A stretch of 64,000 bases of DNA from Mycolicibacterium holsaticum DSM 44478 = JCM 12374 (GTDB lineage: Bacteria; Actinomycetota; Actinomycetes; Mycobacteriales; Mycobacteriaceae), in the NCBI RefSeq assembly GCF_019645835.1, contig NZ_CP080998.1, forward strand, positions 2,294,001 through 2,358,000. The letters run 5' to 3'. Positions 46,272-54,505 of this stretch are shown here, piece by piece. The position numbers and the translations under genes are program-made. Position 1 is the stretch's first letter. Each line of letters opens with the position of its first letter. The notes beneath the pieces are model-generated. The model was given only the letters and a program-made list of their open reading frames with translations. It was not told where the DNA came from and did no database searches.

Positions 46272-47152
46272 CCGAGCCCGGCGACACCAACACCGAGGAC
46301 GCCGCCGAACCGGTGATGCCCGCCGCCGCACCGGACTACGAGGGCCCGCGCCGCCGGGCGCGCCGGGAGCGCGAAGAACGCCGCGCGGCCCAGGCCCGCG
46401 CCACGGCGATCGAGCAGGCTCGGCGCGAAGCCAAGCGCCGGGCCATGGGCCAGCCCGTCGACGAGACGAAAAAGCTTGGCAGGGGCACGGTTCGGGGCCT
46501 GAAGGTGTTGATGTGGTCGGCGCTGCTCAGCGTGATCGTGGTCGGCCTCGGCCTGCTGCTGTACTTCACGCCGGTGATGTCGGCGCGCAACATCGCGGTG
46601 GTGGGCGTCGACGCCATACCCCAGGAGGAGGTCATCGGCGCGGCCGCCGTCGCACCCGGCACGCCGCTGCTGCAGGTGAACACCGACTCGGTGGCCGAAC
46701 GCGTCGCGCTGATCCGCCGGGTGGCCAGCGCGCGCGTGCAGCGGCAGTATCCGTCGACGTTGCGGATCACCGTCGTGGAACGGGTGCCCGTCGTGGTCAA
46801 GGACTATCCGGACGGGCCGCACCTCTTCGACCGCGACGGAGTGGATTTCGCGACCGCGACCCCGCCGGCCGGGGTGCCGTACCTCGAGACGGCGACGCCG
46901 GGCCCGAACGATCCGCCCACCAGGGCCGCGCTGCAGGTGATGACCTCGCTGCCGCCCGACGTCGCCGCTCAGATCGCCCGGATCTCCGCGCCGTCGGTCG
47001 CGGCGATCACGCTGAAGTTGGCCGACGGCCGGGAAGTGGTGTGGGGCACCACCGACCGCACCGAAGAGAAGGCGCTCACGCTGGCCGCGCTGCTCACCCA
47101 GCCCGGCCACATCTACGACGTGTCCACCCCGGATTTGCCTACGGTCAAATAG
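46268..47152 (+). CDS. ftsQ: Division protein FtsQ (POTRA domain)
   Basis: Bitopic member of the divisome FtsQLB complex. A basic, Glu/Arg-rich cytosolic part (about residues 1-75), one membrane helix (about 82-103, [20 protein letters not shown]), then a POTRA domain (about 105-175: [21 protein letters not shown]) and the FtsQ beta domain. It has 294 residues. ATG overlaps the murC stop. It is the last gene of the tightly overlapped block; ftsZ follows after 207 bp with its own promoter region. Confidence 0.94.
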   Translation: MTEPGDTNTEDAAEPVMPAAAPDYEGPRRRARREREERRAAQARATAIEQARREAKRRAMGQPVDETKKLGRGTVRGLKVLMWSALLSVIVVGLGLLLYFTPVMSARNIAVVGVDAIPQEEVIGAAAVAPGTPLLQVNTDSVAERVALIRRVASARVQRQYPSTLRITVVERVPVVVKDYPDGPHLFDRDGVDFATATPPAGVPYLETATPGPNDPPTRAALQVMTSLPPDVAAQIARISAPSVAAITLKLADGREVVWGTTDRTEEKALTLAALLTQPGHIYDVSTPDLPTVK

Positions 47153-47262
47153 CGGCCCGGTCGGCGGTACCGCAAGATCCACAAAAATCTCGACACGCGC
47201 GTCGGCGCGCCTGCATGGATACCCCGCGCCCTCGTCCTACCGTTCTGGCTACGCGGAACAAC

Positions 47263-47303
47263 TTGACATAACTATAACCCTCTGGTTGAGGTTGAGAGTT
47301 AAC
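47263..47303 (+). promoter_or_regulatory. ftsZ promoter region
   Basis: A perfect TTGACA (47263-47268) begins an AT-rich stretch (TAACTATAACC) followed by two TTGAG motifs (47286 and 47292) and GTTAAC, in otherwise GC-rich DNA. This is the only consensus -35 hexamer I saw in the division cluster. No good -10 stands at exactly 17 bp, so TATAAC (47274-47279) may belong to a different upstream start. Several overlapping promoters are likely. Confidence 0.5.
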
Positions 47304-47359
47304 GGGAGTGTTTCAAGCCGTTCGGCATTTGTACTGGCAATCTGGGAGGAAGGCGATCG

Positions 47360-48508
47360 ATGACCCCCCCGCATAACTACCTCGCCGTGATCAAGGTCGT
47401 CGGCATCGGCGGTGGCGGCGTCAATGCCGTCAACCGAATGATCGAACAGGGCCTCAAAGGCGTCGAGTTCATCGCGATCAACACCGACGCGCAGGCGCTG
47501 TTGATGAGCGATGCCGACGTGAAGCTCGACGTCGGTCGCGATTCCACCCGCGGCCTGGGCGCCGGGGCCGACCCCGAAGTGGGGCGCAAGGCCGCAGAAG
47601 ACGCCAAGGACGACATCGAGGAGCTGCTGCGCGGCGCCGACATGGTGTTCGTCACGGCGGGTGAGGGCGGCGGCACCGGCACCGGCGGCGCACCGGTCGT
47701 CGCGACCATCGCCCGCAAGCTGGGTGCGCTGACCGTCGGCGTGGTGACCCGGCCGTTCTCCTTCGAGGGCAAGCGGCGAAGCAACCAGGCCGAACAGGGC
47801 ATCACCCAGCTGCGGGAGAGCTGCGACACCCTGATCGTCATTCCCAACGACCGGCTGCTGCAGATGGGTGACGCCGCGGTGTCGCTGATGGACGCGTTCC
47901 GCAGCGCCGACGAAGTCCTGCTCAACGGCGTGCAGGGCATCACCGACCTGATCACCACACCGGGCCTGATCAACGTCGACTTCGCCGACGTCAAGGGCGT
48001 CATGAGCGGTGCGGGGACCGCGTTGATGGGTATCGGCTCGGCACGCGGAGACGGGCGCGCGCTGAAGGCCGCCGAGATCGCGATCAACTCGCCGCTGCTG
48101 GAAGCCTCGATGGAAGGTGCCCAGGGCGTGCTGCTTTCGGTGGCGGGCGGCAGCGACCTCGGCCTGTTCGAGATCAACGAGGCCGCCTCGCTGGTTCAGG
48201 ACGCCGCGCATCTGGAAGCCAACATCATTTTCGGCACGGTCATCGACGACTCGCTGGGCGATGAGGTCCGTGTCACGGTGATCGCCGCGGGTTTCGATAC
48301 CAGCGGACCCGGCCGCAAGCCGGTGGTGAGTTCGTCGGCGCAGCCCGTCGAACCGGGCAAGGCGGGCAAGGTGAGCACGTCGCTGTTCGAACCCGCCGAC
48401 GCGGCAAGCGTGCCGGTGCACACCAACGGTGCGACGGTCAGCATCGGCGGCGACGACGGTGGCATCGCCGACGACGACGTCGACGTGCCGCCCTTCATGC
48501 GCCGCTGA
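47360..48508 (+). CDS. ftsZ: Cell division GTPase FtsZ
   Basis: Tubulin-like GTPase that forms the Z-ring. Starts [24 protein letters not shown]; the tubulin signature [11 protein letters not shown] is present, as is the T7 loop region. The C-terminal peptide [10 protein letters not shown], after a linker, is the site that binds SepF, FtsW and other partners. It has 382 residues, near Rv2150c (379). The ribosome site GGGAGGAA is 8 nt before the ATG. Confidence 0.98.
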   Translation: MTPPHNYLAVIKVVGIGGGGVNAVNRMIEQGLKGVEFIAINTDAQALLMSDADVKLDVGRDSTRGLGAGADPEVGRKAAEDAKDDIEELLRGADMVFVTAGEGGGTGTGGAPVVATIARKLGALTVGVVTRPFSFEGKRRSNQAEQGITQLRESCDTLIVIPNDRLLQMGDAAVSLMDAFRSADEVLLNGVQGITDLITTPGLINVDFADVKGVMSGAGTALMGIGSARGDGRALKAAEIAINSPLLEASMEGAQGVLLSVAGGSDLGLFEINEAASLVQDAAHLEANIIFGTVIDDSLGDEVRVTVIAAGFDTSGPGRKPVVSSSAQPVEPGKAGKVSTSLFEPADAASVPVHTNGATVSIGGDDGGIADDDVDVPPFMRR

Positions 48509-48531
48509 GCCTCGGGGCGATACTGGCGACC

Positions 48532-49239
48532 GTGACGGTTCGCATTCGGCGCGTGAGCACCACCCGCGCCGGCGGCGTCTCCGCGCCGCCGTTCGACACC
48601 TTCAACCTCGGCGACCACGTCGGCGACGACCCCGCCGCGGTCGCGGCCAACCGCAAGCGGCTGGGCTCCGCGATCGGCCTCGGCGAGGACAGGGTGGTCT
48701 GGATGAACCAGGTGCACGGCGATCACGTCGCGGTGATCGACGGCCCGGCGACGGCTCCGGTCGACGAAACCGACGCATTGGTGACCGCGACACCGGGTTT
48801 GGCGTTGGCGGTGGTGACGGCCGATTGCGTTCCGGTGTTGCTGGCCGACGCGCGCGCAGGCGTGGTGGGCGCCGTGCACGCCGGTCGCGTCGGCGCGCAG
48901 AAAGGGGTGGTGGTGCGCGCGGTGGAGGCGATGCTCGACCTGGGCGCCCATGCCGAGGACATCTCGGCGCTGCTCGGCCCCGCGGTCAGCGGCCGCAACT
49001 ACGAAGTGCCCGCCGCCATGGCCGACGAGGTGGAGGCCGCGCTGCCGGGCAGTCGAACCGTCACCGCCAAAAACACTGCGGGCCTTGACCTGCGGGCCGG
49101 AATCGCCCGGCAGCTAACGGGTTTGGGGGTCACCGCCGTCGACATCGACCCGCGGTGCACAGTGGAGGACACCAACCTGTTCAGCCACCGCCGCGATGCC
49201 TCGACCGGGCGGCTGGCGTCGTTGGTGTGGATGGAATGA
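48532..49239 (+). CDS. pgeF: Multicopper oxidase-fold purine nucleoside/peptidoglycan editing factor (YfiH/PgeF)
   Basis: Laccase-domain protein (DUF152). In other bacteria YfiH removes L-Ser-containing muropeptide precursors that MurC makes by error, and relatives act on purine nucleosides. Metal ligands are seen in NQVHGDH, TADCVPVLL and AVHAGR (His-Cys-His). It has 235 residues. GTG start 23 nt after ftsZ; its stop overlaps the yggS ATG (ATGA). Lying just after murC-ftsZ, a wall quality-control role fits. Equivalent to Rv2149c. Confidence 0.87.
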   Translation: MTVRIRRVSTTRAGGVSAPPFDTFNLGDHVGDDPAAVAANRKRLGSAIGLGEDRVVWMNQVHGDHVAVIDGPATAPVDETDALVTATPGLALAVVTADCVPVLLADARAGVVGAVHAGRVGAQKGVVVRAVEAMLDLGAHAEDISALLGPAVSGRNYEVPAAMADEVEAALPGSRTVTAKNTAGLDLRAGIARQLTGLGVTAVDIDPRCTVEDTNLFSHRRDASTGRLASLVWME

Positions 49240-49988
49240 CGGCGGCCGTGGCGACGACGCGTGAACTCGAGTTGGCCGAGGCGCTGAGCGCCGTGCGGGC
49301 CCGCGTCGCGCGTGCCGCACAGGCGGCCGGACGCACGGCCGACGAAATTGAATTGCTCCCGATCACAAAATTCTTTCCCGCGTCCGACGTATTGATTCTG
49401 TCGCAATTGGGGTGCCGGTCTTTTGGTGAATCCCGCGAACAGGAGGCGACCAATAAGGTCGCGCAATTGCGTGAAATGGCGGGCACCACACCGGTTCGCT
49501 GGCACATGGTCGGGCGGATCCAACGTAACAAGGCGCGCTCGATTGCCGGCTGGGCGTACGCCGCGCATTCTGTCGACAGCCGCAAGGTGCTGGACGCGCT
49601 CGACCGCGCTGCCGGTGAGGCGCTGGCCGACCGGCGACGCAGCGCACCGTTGCGCGTCTACATCCAACTCAGCATCGACGGCGACGAACAACGCGGCGGC
49701 GTCTATGTGGAAAGGCCGGATCAAGTGGACGAAATGTGTGCGGCCGCCGAGGCCGCCGAGGCTCTCGAGTTCGCCGGGTTGATGGCTATCGCGCCGCTCG
49801 GCGCCGACCCGGATCGGGCGTTCGCCCGGTTAGAAACCGAGTATCAGCGGGTACAAACCCGTCATCACCAGCGGCTTGAGTTGTCAGCGGGGATGTCCGG
49901 CGACCTCGAGGCGGCGATCAAACACGGCTCCACTTGTGTGCGTGTCGGTACCGCGCTATTGGGGCAGCGTCCTCTAACGTCTCCCTGA
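49236..49988 (+). CDS. yggS: PLP homeostasis protein (YggS/PROSC family)
   Basis: Pyridoxal-phosphate carrier protein with an alanine-racemase N-domain barrel and no known catalytic activity of its own. The PLP lysine is in LLPITKFFP; GESREQEATNK and WHMVGRIQRNK are family blocks, and HGSTCVRVGTALLG ends the phosphate site. It has 250 residues. The ATG overlaps the pgeF stop. A patch from about 49340 to 49480 is clearly AT-richer in its codons (ATT, AAA, TTG, CAA) than the rest of the cluster. Equivalent to Rv2148c. Confidence 0.9.
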   Translation: MTAAVATTRELELAEALSAVRARVARAAQAAGRTADEIELLPITKFFPASDVLILSQLGCRSFGESREQEATNKVAQLREMAGTTPVRWHMVGRIQRNKARSIAGWAYAAHSVDSRKVLDALDRAAGEALADRRRSAPLRVYIQLSIDGDEQRGGVYVERPDQVDEMCAAAEAAEALEFAGLMAIAPLGADPDRAFARLETEYQRVQTRHHQRLELSAGMSGDLEAAIKHGSTCVRVGTALLGQRPLTSP

Positions 49989-50051
49989 GTAGTCACTCTA
50001 GTCACATCTTCATCACAGACACCAGAGCCTGAGTCACCAGAAGGGCGAGCG

Positions 50052-50693
50052 ATGAGCACACTGCACAAGGTCAAGGCTTACTTCGGCATGGCGCCGATGG
50101 ATGACTACGACGACGAGTACTACGACGACGAGGACCGCGGTCCCGCCCGCGGGTACTCGCGTCGTACCCGCGAGGACCGGTTCGACGACGACGGATACGG
50201 TCCGGGACTGCGGGGTTACGACGACCGCGATTACGACGACCCGCCCGCCGGATACCGCGGCGGATATGACGAGGGCAGGTTCGACCGGCTGCGCGCTCCG
50301 CGCGAATTCGACCGGCCCGCGCCGCGGTTCGGCGGTGTGCTGCGCACCCCCACCCGCGGTGCGCTGGCGATGGACCCGCGCCGGATGGCGGAGTTGTTCG
50401 AAGCCGGCAGCCCGCTGTCGAAGATCACCACGCTGCGGCCCAAGGACTACAGCGAGGCGCGCACCATCGGTGAGCGGTTCCGCGACGGCACCCCGGTGAT
50501 CATGGACCTGGTGACGATGGACAACGCCGATGCCAAGCGGCTGGTGGACTTCGCCGCGGGCCTGGCCTTCGCGCTGCGCGGCTCATTCGACAAGGTCGCG
50601 ACCAAGGTGTTCCTGTTGTCCCCGGCAGACATCGACGTCAGCGCCGAGGAGAGGCGACGGATCGCCGAGGCGGGCTTCTACGCCTATCAGTAG
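50052..50693 (+). CDS. sepF: Cell division protein SepF
   Basis: FtsZ membrane tether essential in actinobacteria, which lack FtsA. The N-terminal helix ([13 protein letters not shown]) is amphipathic for membrane binding. A low-complexity Asp/Tyr/Arg linker follows (about 15-100), then the SepF core (about 115-205: [29 protein letters not shown] and [25 protein letters not shown]) that binds the FtsZ tail. It has 213 residues. AGAAGGG lies 5-6 nt upstream of the ATG. Equivalent to Rv2147c. Confidence 0.95.
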   Translation: MSTLHKVKAYFGMAPMDDYDDEYYDDEDRGPARGYSRRTREDRFDDDGYGPGLRGYDDRDYDDPPAGYRGGYDEGRFDRLRAPREFDRPAPRFGGVLRTPTRGALAMDPRRMAELFEAGSPLSKITTLRPKDYSEARTIGERFRDGTPVIMDLVTMDNADAKRLVDFAAGLAFALRGSFDKVATKVFLLSPADIDVSAEERRRIAEAGFYAYQ

Positions 50694-50798
50694 GCGCCCC
50701 GCGCCCTGCAGGTAGGCTGGCGTCGCGCTCAAAGCTGTGAGGGGCCGAGAGCACCTAGTTCTTGCCAAACGTCACCCTTCCGTAGCGAGGTCGCTCCG

Positions 50799-51089
50799 TT
50801 GTCGCAGTTCTTCCAGATCCTGGGCTTCGCGCTGTTCGTATTCTGGCTGCTGCTCATCGCCAGGGTCGTGGTCGAGTTCATCCGGTCGTTCTCCCGCGAC
50901 TGGCATCCCAAGGGCGCGACGGTGGTGATCCTCGAGCTCATCATGACCCTGACCGATCCGCCGGTGCGGTTGCTGCGCCGGCTCATTCCGCAGCTCACGA
51001 TAGGTGCCGTACGGTTCGACCTGTCGATCATGGTGCTGTTGCTCCTGGCGTTCATCGGAATGCAACTCGCGTTCGGCGCCGCGGCCTGA
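50799..51089 (+). CDS. YggT-family membrane protein
   Basis: Small integral membrane protein (96 residues) with two membrane helices (about 5-25 and 70-92) joined by a cytosolic loop that has the family motif TDPPVRLLRRLIP. Its role is not established; YggT genes often lie by sepF and divIVA, as here. TTG start with AGCGAGG 8 nt upstream; the homologue Rv2146c begins at the same place (FFQILGFALF). Confidence 0.9.
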   Translation: MSQFFQILGFALFVFWLLLIARVVVEFIRSFSRDWHPKGATVVILELIMTLTDPPVRLLRRLIPQLTIGAVRFDLSIMVLLLLAFIGMQLAFGAAA

Positions 51090-51118
51090 CCCCGACTTCG
51101 CCCGGGTTTGCCCAGGTA

Positions 51119-51225
51119 AAATGTTTGAAATCTATTCTTAATTATCAACCTCACCCGCAACCGACGGGTCTGGTGTGACAGGATGGACGCCAGTTACGCC
51201 CAGTGGTAAACCAAGGCTCTACACT
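51119..51225 (+). promoter_or_regulatory. AT-rich promoter region of wag31
   Basis: Bases 51119-51150 are very AT-rich for this genome (TTGAAA, TATTCT, TAATTA within 25 bp), and TACACT lies at 51220-51225, 40 nt before the wag31 ATG. TACACT would give a leader of about 33 nt with the AAGGGGG ribosome site. The gap from 51090 to 51265 holds no coding sequence. Confidence 0.4.
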
Positions 51226-51265
51226 TTGAGATCGGTTGACGGTCCAGACTCCAAGGGGGCATACG

Positions 51266-52060
51266 ATGCCGCTCACACCAGCCGACGTCCACAACGTCGC
51301 GTTCAGTAAGCCACCCATCGGTAAACGCGGCTACAACGAGGACGAGGTCGATGCGTTTCTCGATCTGGTCGAGAACGAGCTGACCCGGCTCATCGAAGAG
51401 AACGCCGATCTGCGTCAGCGCGTCGCCGAGCTGGAGCAGGAGCTGGGGTCCGCCCACGCCGGCGGCGGGCAGGCCGCGCCGAGCATCCCGCACTACGAGC
51501 AACCCGCTCCCGAGCCGGTGCAGCAGCAGCCCGCGTACGAAGCCCCCGCAGCATCGAGCGAGGACCAGCATCTTCGGGCGGCCAAGGTGCTCAGCCTGGC
51601 GCAGGAGACCGCCGACCGGTTGACCGGCAGCGCCAAGTCCGAGTCCGAGAAGATGCTCGCCGACGCCCGCGCGCAGGCCGATGCCATGGTCACCGAGGCC
51701 CGCCAGACCGCGGAGACCACCGTCGCCGAGGCGCGCCAGCGCGCCGATGCGATGCTCGCCGACGCGCAGAACCGGTCGGAGACCCAGCTGCGGCAGGCCC
51801 AGGAGAAGGCCGACGCCTTGCAGGCCGACGCCGAGCGCAAGCACTCCGAGATCATGGGCACCATCAACCAGCAGCGCACCGTGTTGGAAGGCCGGCTCGA
51901 ACAGCTGCGGACCTTCGAGCGTGAGTACCGCACCCGGTTGAAGACCTACCTGGAGTCGCAGCTCGAAGAGCTGGGCCAGCGCGGTTCGGCCGCGCCGGTG
52001 GACTCCGGTGCCAACAGCGAGAGCGCCGGGTTCAACCAATTCAATCGGGGCAATAACTGA
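51266..52060 (+). CDS. wag31: Polar growth scaffold Wag31 (DivIVA)
   Basis: Coiled-coil protein that marks the poles and recruits the growth machinery. The N-terminal DivIVA lipid-binding domain (residues 1-60, [20 protein letters not shown]) is followed by a Gln/Pro-rich linker (about 61-100) and a long coiled coil (about 105-240) with 11-residue-like Ala/Glu/Arg repeats; the end QFNRGNN is conserved. It has 264 residues. Position 73, phospho-Thr73 in M. tuberculosis, is Ser in the context APSIP, and the linker is shorter. AAGGGGG precedes the ATG. Confidence 0.96.
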   Translation: MPLTPADVHNVAFSKPPIGKRGYNEDEVDAFLDLVENELTRLIEENADLRQRVAELEQELGSAHAGGGQAAPSIPHYEQPAPEPVQQQPAYEAPAASSEDQHLRAAKVLSLAQETADRLTGSAKSESEKMLADARAQADAMVTEARQTAETTVAEARQRADAMLADAQNRSETQLRQAQEKADALQADAERKHSEIMGTINQQRTVLEGRLEQLRTFEREYRTRLKTYLESQLEELGQRGSAAPVDSGANSESAGFNQFNRGNN

Positions 52061-52082
52061 AGCCTCGAAGCTTCCTTCCACC

Positions 52083-52088
52083 TAGGGT
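52083..52088 (+). promoter_or_regulatory. -10 box of the Rv2144c-type gene, leaderless
   Basis: TAGGGT ends 6 nt before the ATG at 52095. No ribosome site is present. Confidence 0.45.
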
Positions 52089-52094
52089 TGGTCA

Positions 52095-52415
52095 ATGCTG
52101 ATCGTTGCGCTCGTGCTTGCCGTCATCGGCTTGGCCGCGTTGGTAACCGCCGTCGTCACAAGCAATGAGCTGATCGCCTGGGTGTGCATCGCCGCCAGTG
52201 CCATCGGCGTACTGCTGTTGATTGTCGACGCGGTGCGGGAACGCTCGCGCGGCGGCGCCGCCGATGTCGAGGAGACGCCCGCCGAGGCTGAGCAGTTCGA
52301 CGCGGACTACCCCGACGCCGACTATTCCGACGCCGACTATGCCGACGGCACGGACCTGCCCGAGGATGACGCCGAGACCACGGTCGTCGAACAGGCCGAG
52401 GAAAACAACCGCTAA
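52095..52415 (+). CDS. Small membrane protein with acidic tandem-repeat tail (Rv2144c type)
   Basis: Function unknown; 106 residues. Two membrane helices (about 2-22 and 27-46) are followed by RERSRGG and a strongly acidic cytosolic tail. The tail includes three tandem DADY[P/S/A] units, encoded by 15-bp repeats. It follows wag31 as Rv2144c does. Its TAA stop shares a TTAA palindrome with the stop of the convergent phosphoribosyltransferase gene. Confidence 0.8.
   Translation: MLIVALVLAVIGLAALVTAVVTSNELIAWVCIAASAIGVLLLIVDAVRERSRGGAADVEETPAEAEQFDADYPDADYSDADYADGTDLPEDDAETTVVEQAEENNR
52299..52343 (+). repeat. Three 15-bp in-frame tandem repeats
   Basis: Units at 52299-52313, 52314-52328 and 52329-52343 each encode Asp-Ala-Asp-Tyr plus Pro, Ser or Ala. 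They differ at only a few positions and could change copy number between strains. Confidence 0.7.
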
Positions 52416-53089
52416 ACCGTTGGCGTAGCGAGTAATTCGCGGACCTCGTCGTCGGAGACCTGACGGAAGTCTTCGAACACCTGCCCGACCGCTTCGAAGC
52501 CGGGCGGCGTCGTCACGCACACCACCTCGTCGGCTTCGGCCGCCAGCTCGTGGCAGGCCGACTCCGGTCCCACGGGTACCGCGACCACCACGCGGGCCGG
52601 CCCGCCGGAGCGCACCGCGCGCACGGCCGCCAGCATGCTGGCGCCGGTGGCGATGCCGTCGTCGACCAGGATCACGACGCGCCCGGCGATGTCGACCGGC
52701 GGACGGTCGCCCCGGTAGGCGCGCTCACGTCGGTGCAGCTCCTCGGTTTCGCGCTCGATGACCGTCTGCAGCTGTTCGTCGCTGATGTCCAGGCTGCGCA
52801 CCACGCCGTCGTTGATCACTACACCGCCGCCGGAGGCCAGCGCGCCCATCGCCAGCTCCTGCCACTGCGGAACACCGAGCTTGCGGACCAGAAACACATC
52901 CAGCGGGGCACGTAACGCCGACGCGACGTGCCAGCCGACCGGGACCCCGCCGCGGGCGAGACCGAGCACCACGACATTGTCTTTTCCGCGGTAGGCCGCC
53001 AACTCCTCGGCAACGGCTTCGCCGGCGTCTTGCCGATTTCGGAAGATCCGCGCGGTATTCCGCCGGGCGAGCCCGCTCCATCCGCTCAT
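52412..53089 (-). CDS. Phosphoribosyltransferase-domain protein
   Basis: Type I PRTase fold: the PRPP loop is [18 protein letters not shown] and the N-terminal [18 protein letters not shown] plus [14 protein letters not shown] mark the family of stand-alone PRTases found near stress genes in mycobacteria. The substrate is unknown. The ATG at 53089 ([10 protein letters not shown]) gives 225 residues. A GTG at 53116 is possible, but a TAGGCT box at 53121-53126 (minus strand) would start transcription at about that codon. Adjacent to and convergent with the Rv2144c-type gene, it occupies the place of Rv2143. Confidence 0.83.
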   Translation of the reverse strand: MSGWSGLARRNTARIFRNRQDAGEAVAEELAAYRGKDNVVVLGLARGGVPVGWHVASALRAPLDVFLVRKLGVPQWQELAMGALASGGGVVINDGVVRSLDISDEQLQTVIERETEELHRRERAYRGDRPPVDIAGRVVILVDDGIATGASMLAAVRAVRSGGPARVVVAVPVGPESACHELAAEADEVVCVTTPPGFEAVGQVFEDFRQVSDDEVRELLATPTV

Positions 53090-53154
53090 CGCAGCCACTT
53101 CGCTATCAGGGAACACTTTCAGCCTACGACTATTTGGGTATCCAGAGGATCAAC

Positions 53155-54498
53155 ATGGGCATCGAGCACGAAAGCATCGTCGATCATCCGCTCGATGAGG
53201 TATTCGCCTGGCACACCCGGCCCGGCGCGATGCGTCGGCTGGTGCCGCCTTGGCAACCGATGAAGGTGCTGACGGAGACGCCGTCGCTGGCCGACGGGCA
53301 GGCGGTGCTCGCACTGCCCGGCGGGCTGCGCTGGGTGGCGCGCCACGATCCCGCCCGGTACGCACCACCGCACCGCTTCGTCGACGTGCTCGCCTCGGCC
53401 GGGCCGGCGTCGTGGCCGGTCAGAGCGATCGGAGCCTGGACACACACCCACGAGTTCAGCCAGGTGCCCGGCGGCACCCGGGTGTACGACCGGGTCGACA
53501 CCGTGGTGCCTGCGGCGGCGCTGAGCGCGATGTTCGTCTATCGGCACCGTCAACTCGCCGACGACCTCGCCGCGCATCGCGATGCCGCTTCCGCCGGGCT
53601 GCATCCGCTGGTGGTGGCGGTGACCGGCGCATCGGGCCTCGTCGGCTCGGCGCTCACGGCGTTCCTGAGCACCGGCGGACACCGGGTGATCCGGCTGGTG
53701 CGGCGGCCGGCGAGCACGCCCGACGAGCGGCGGTGGGATCCTGCCCGCCCGGATCCGGGGCTGCTGGCCGGCGTCGACGCCGTCGTGCACCTGGCGGGCG
53801 CGTCGATCGCCGGCCGGTTCACCGACGCGCACAAGCGCGCGATCCGTGACAGCCGCATCGAACCGACCCGACGCCTCGCCGCGCTCGCGGCGTCAGGCGG
53901 CCCGCGCGTCTTCGTCGGCGCCTCGGCGATCGGCATCTACGGTTTCGAACGCGGCGACGCCGTGCTCGACGAGGACAGTGCGCGCGGCGACGGGTTCCTG
54001 GCCGACGTGGTGGCGGATTGGGAAGCCGCGACCGCACCGGCCGAGCAGGCCGGGCTGCGGGTGATCCAGGTGCGAACCGGGGTGGTGCAGTCGACGCGCG
54101 GCGGGACGCTGCGGCTGCTGCGGCCGTTGTTCGCCGCGGGGCTGGGCGGCCGGGTCGACGGCGGGCGCCAGTGGCTGGCGTGGATCGGGTTGGACGATCT
54201 GCTCGACGTGTATTACCGCGCGCTGTATGACGACCGCCTGAGCGGCCCGGTCAACGCCGTCGCGCCTGCCCCGGTGCGCAACGCCGACTACACGAAGGCA
54301 CTTGCCAAGGTGATGCACCGCCCGGCGGTGCTGCCGGTGCCGTCGGCGGGTCCGCGGTTACTGCTGGGCGAGCAGGGCGCCCGCGAATTGGCCGAAGCCA
54401 GCCAGCAGGTGGTGCCCGCCAAGCTCGAGTCGCTGGGGCACCGGTTCCGGCGTCCGCGCATCGAGGACGCGCTCGCTCACGAACTCGGCCGCGGCTGA
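53155..54498 (+). CDS. SRPBCC-SDR fusion epimerase (TIGR01777/YfcH family)
   Basis: The N-terminal SRPBCC-like domain (about residues 1-150, HESIVDHPLDEVFAWHTRPGAM) is fused to an extended NAD(P)-binding SDR domain (about 155-440). The latter has VAVTGASGLVGSAL, VHLAGASIAGRF and ASAIGIYG, plus a C-terminal DUF1731-like block. The substrate is not known; relatives are annotated as nucleotide-sugar epimerases. It has 447 residues. AGAGGA lies 6 nt before the ATG. It resembles Rv2216 of M. tuberculosis, which sits elsewhere, so gene order departs from that genome here. Confidence 0.85.
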   Translation: MGIEHESIVDHPLDEVFAWHTRPGAMRRLVPPWQPMKVLTETPSLADGQAVLALPGGLRWVARHDPARYAPPHRFVDVLASAGPASWPVRAIGAWTHTHEFSQVPGGTRVYDRVDTVVPAAALSAMFVYRHRQLADDLAAHRDAASAGLHPLVVAVTGASGLVGSALTAFLSTGGHRVIRLVRRPASTPDERRWDPARPDPGLLAGVDAVVHLAGASIAGRFTDAHKRAIRDSRIEPTRRLAALAASGGPRVFVGASAIGIYGFERGDAVLDEDSARGDGFLADVVADWEAATAPAEQAGLRVIQVRTGVVQSTRGGTLRLLRPLFAAGLGGRVDGGRQWLAWIGLDDLLDVYYRALYDDRLSGPVNAVAPAPVRNADYTKALAKVMHRPAVLPVPSAGPRLLLGEQGARELAEASQQVVPAKLESLGHRFRRPRIEDALAHELGRG

Positions 54499-54505
54499 AG
54501 CGATC

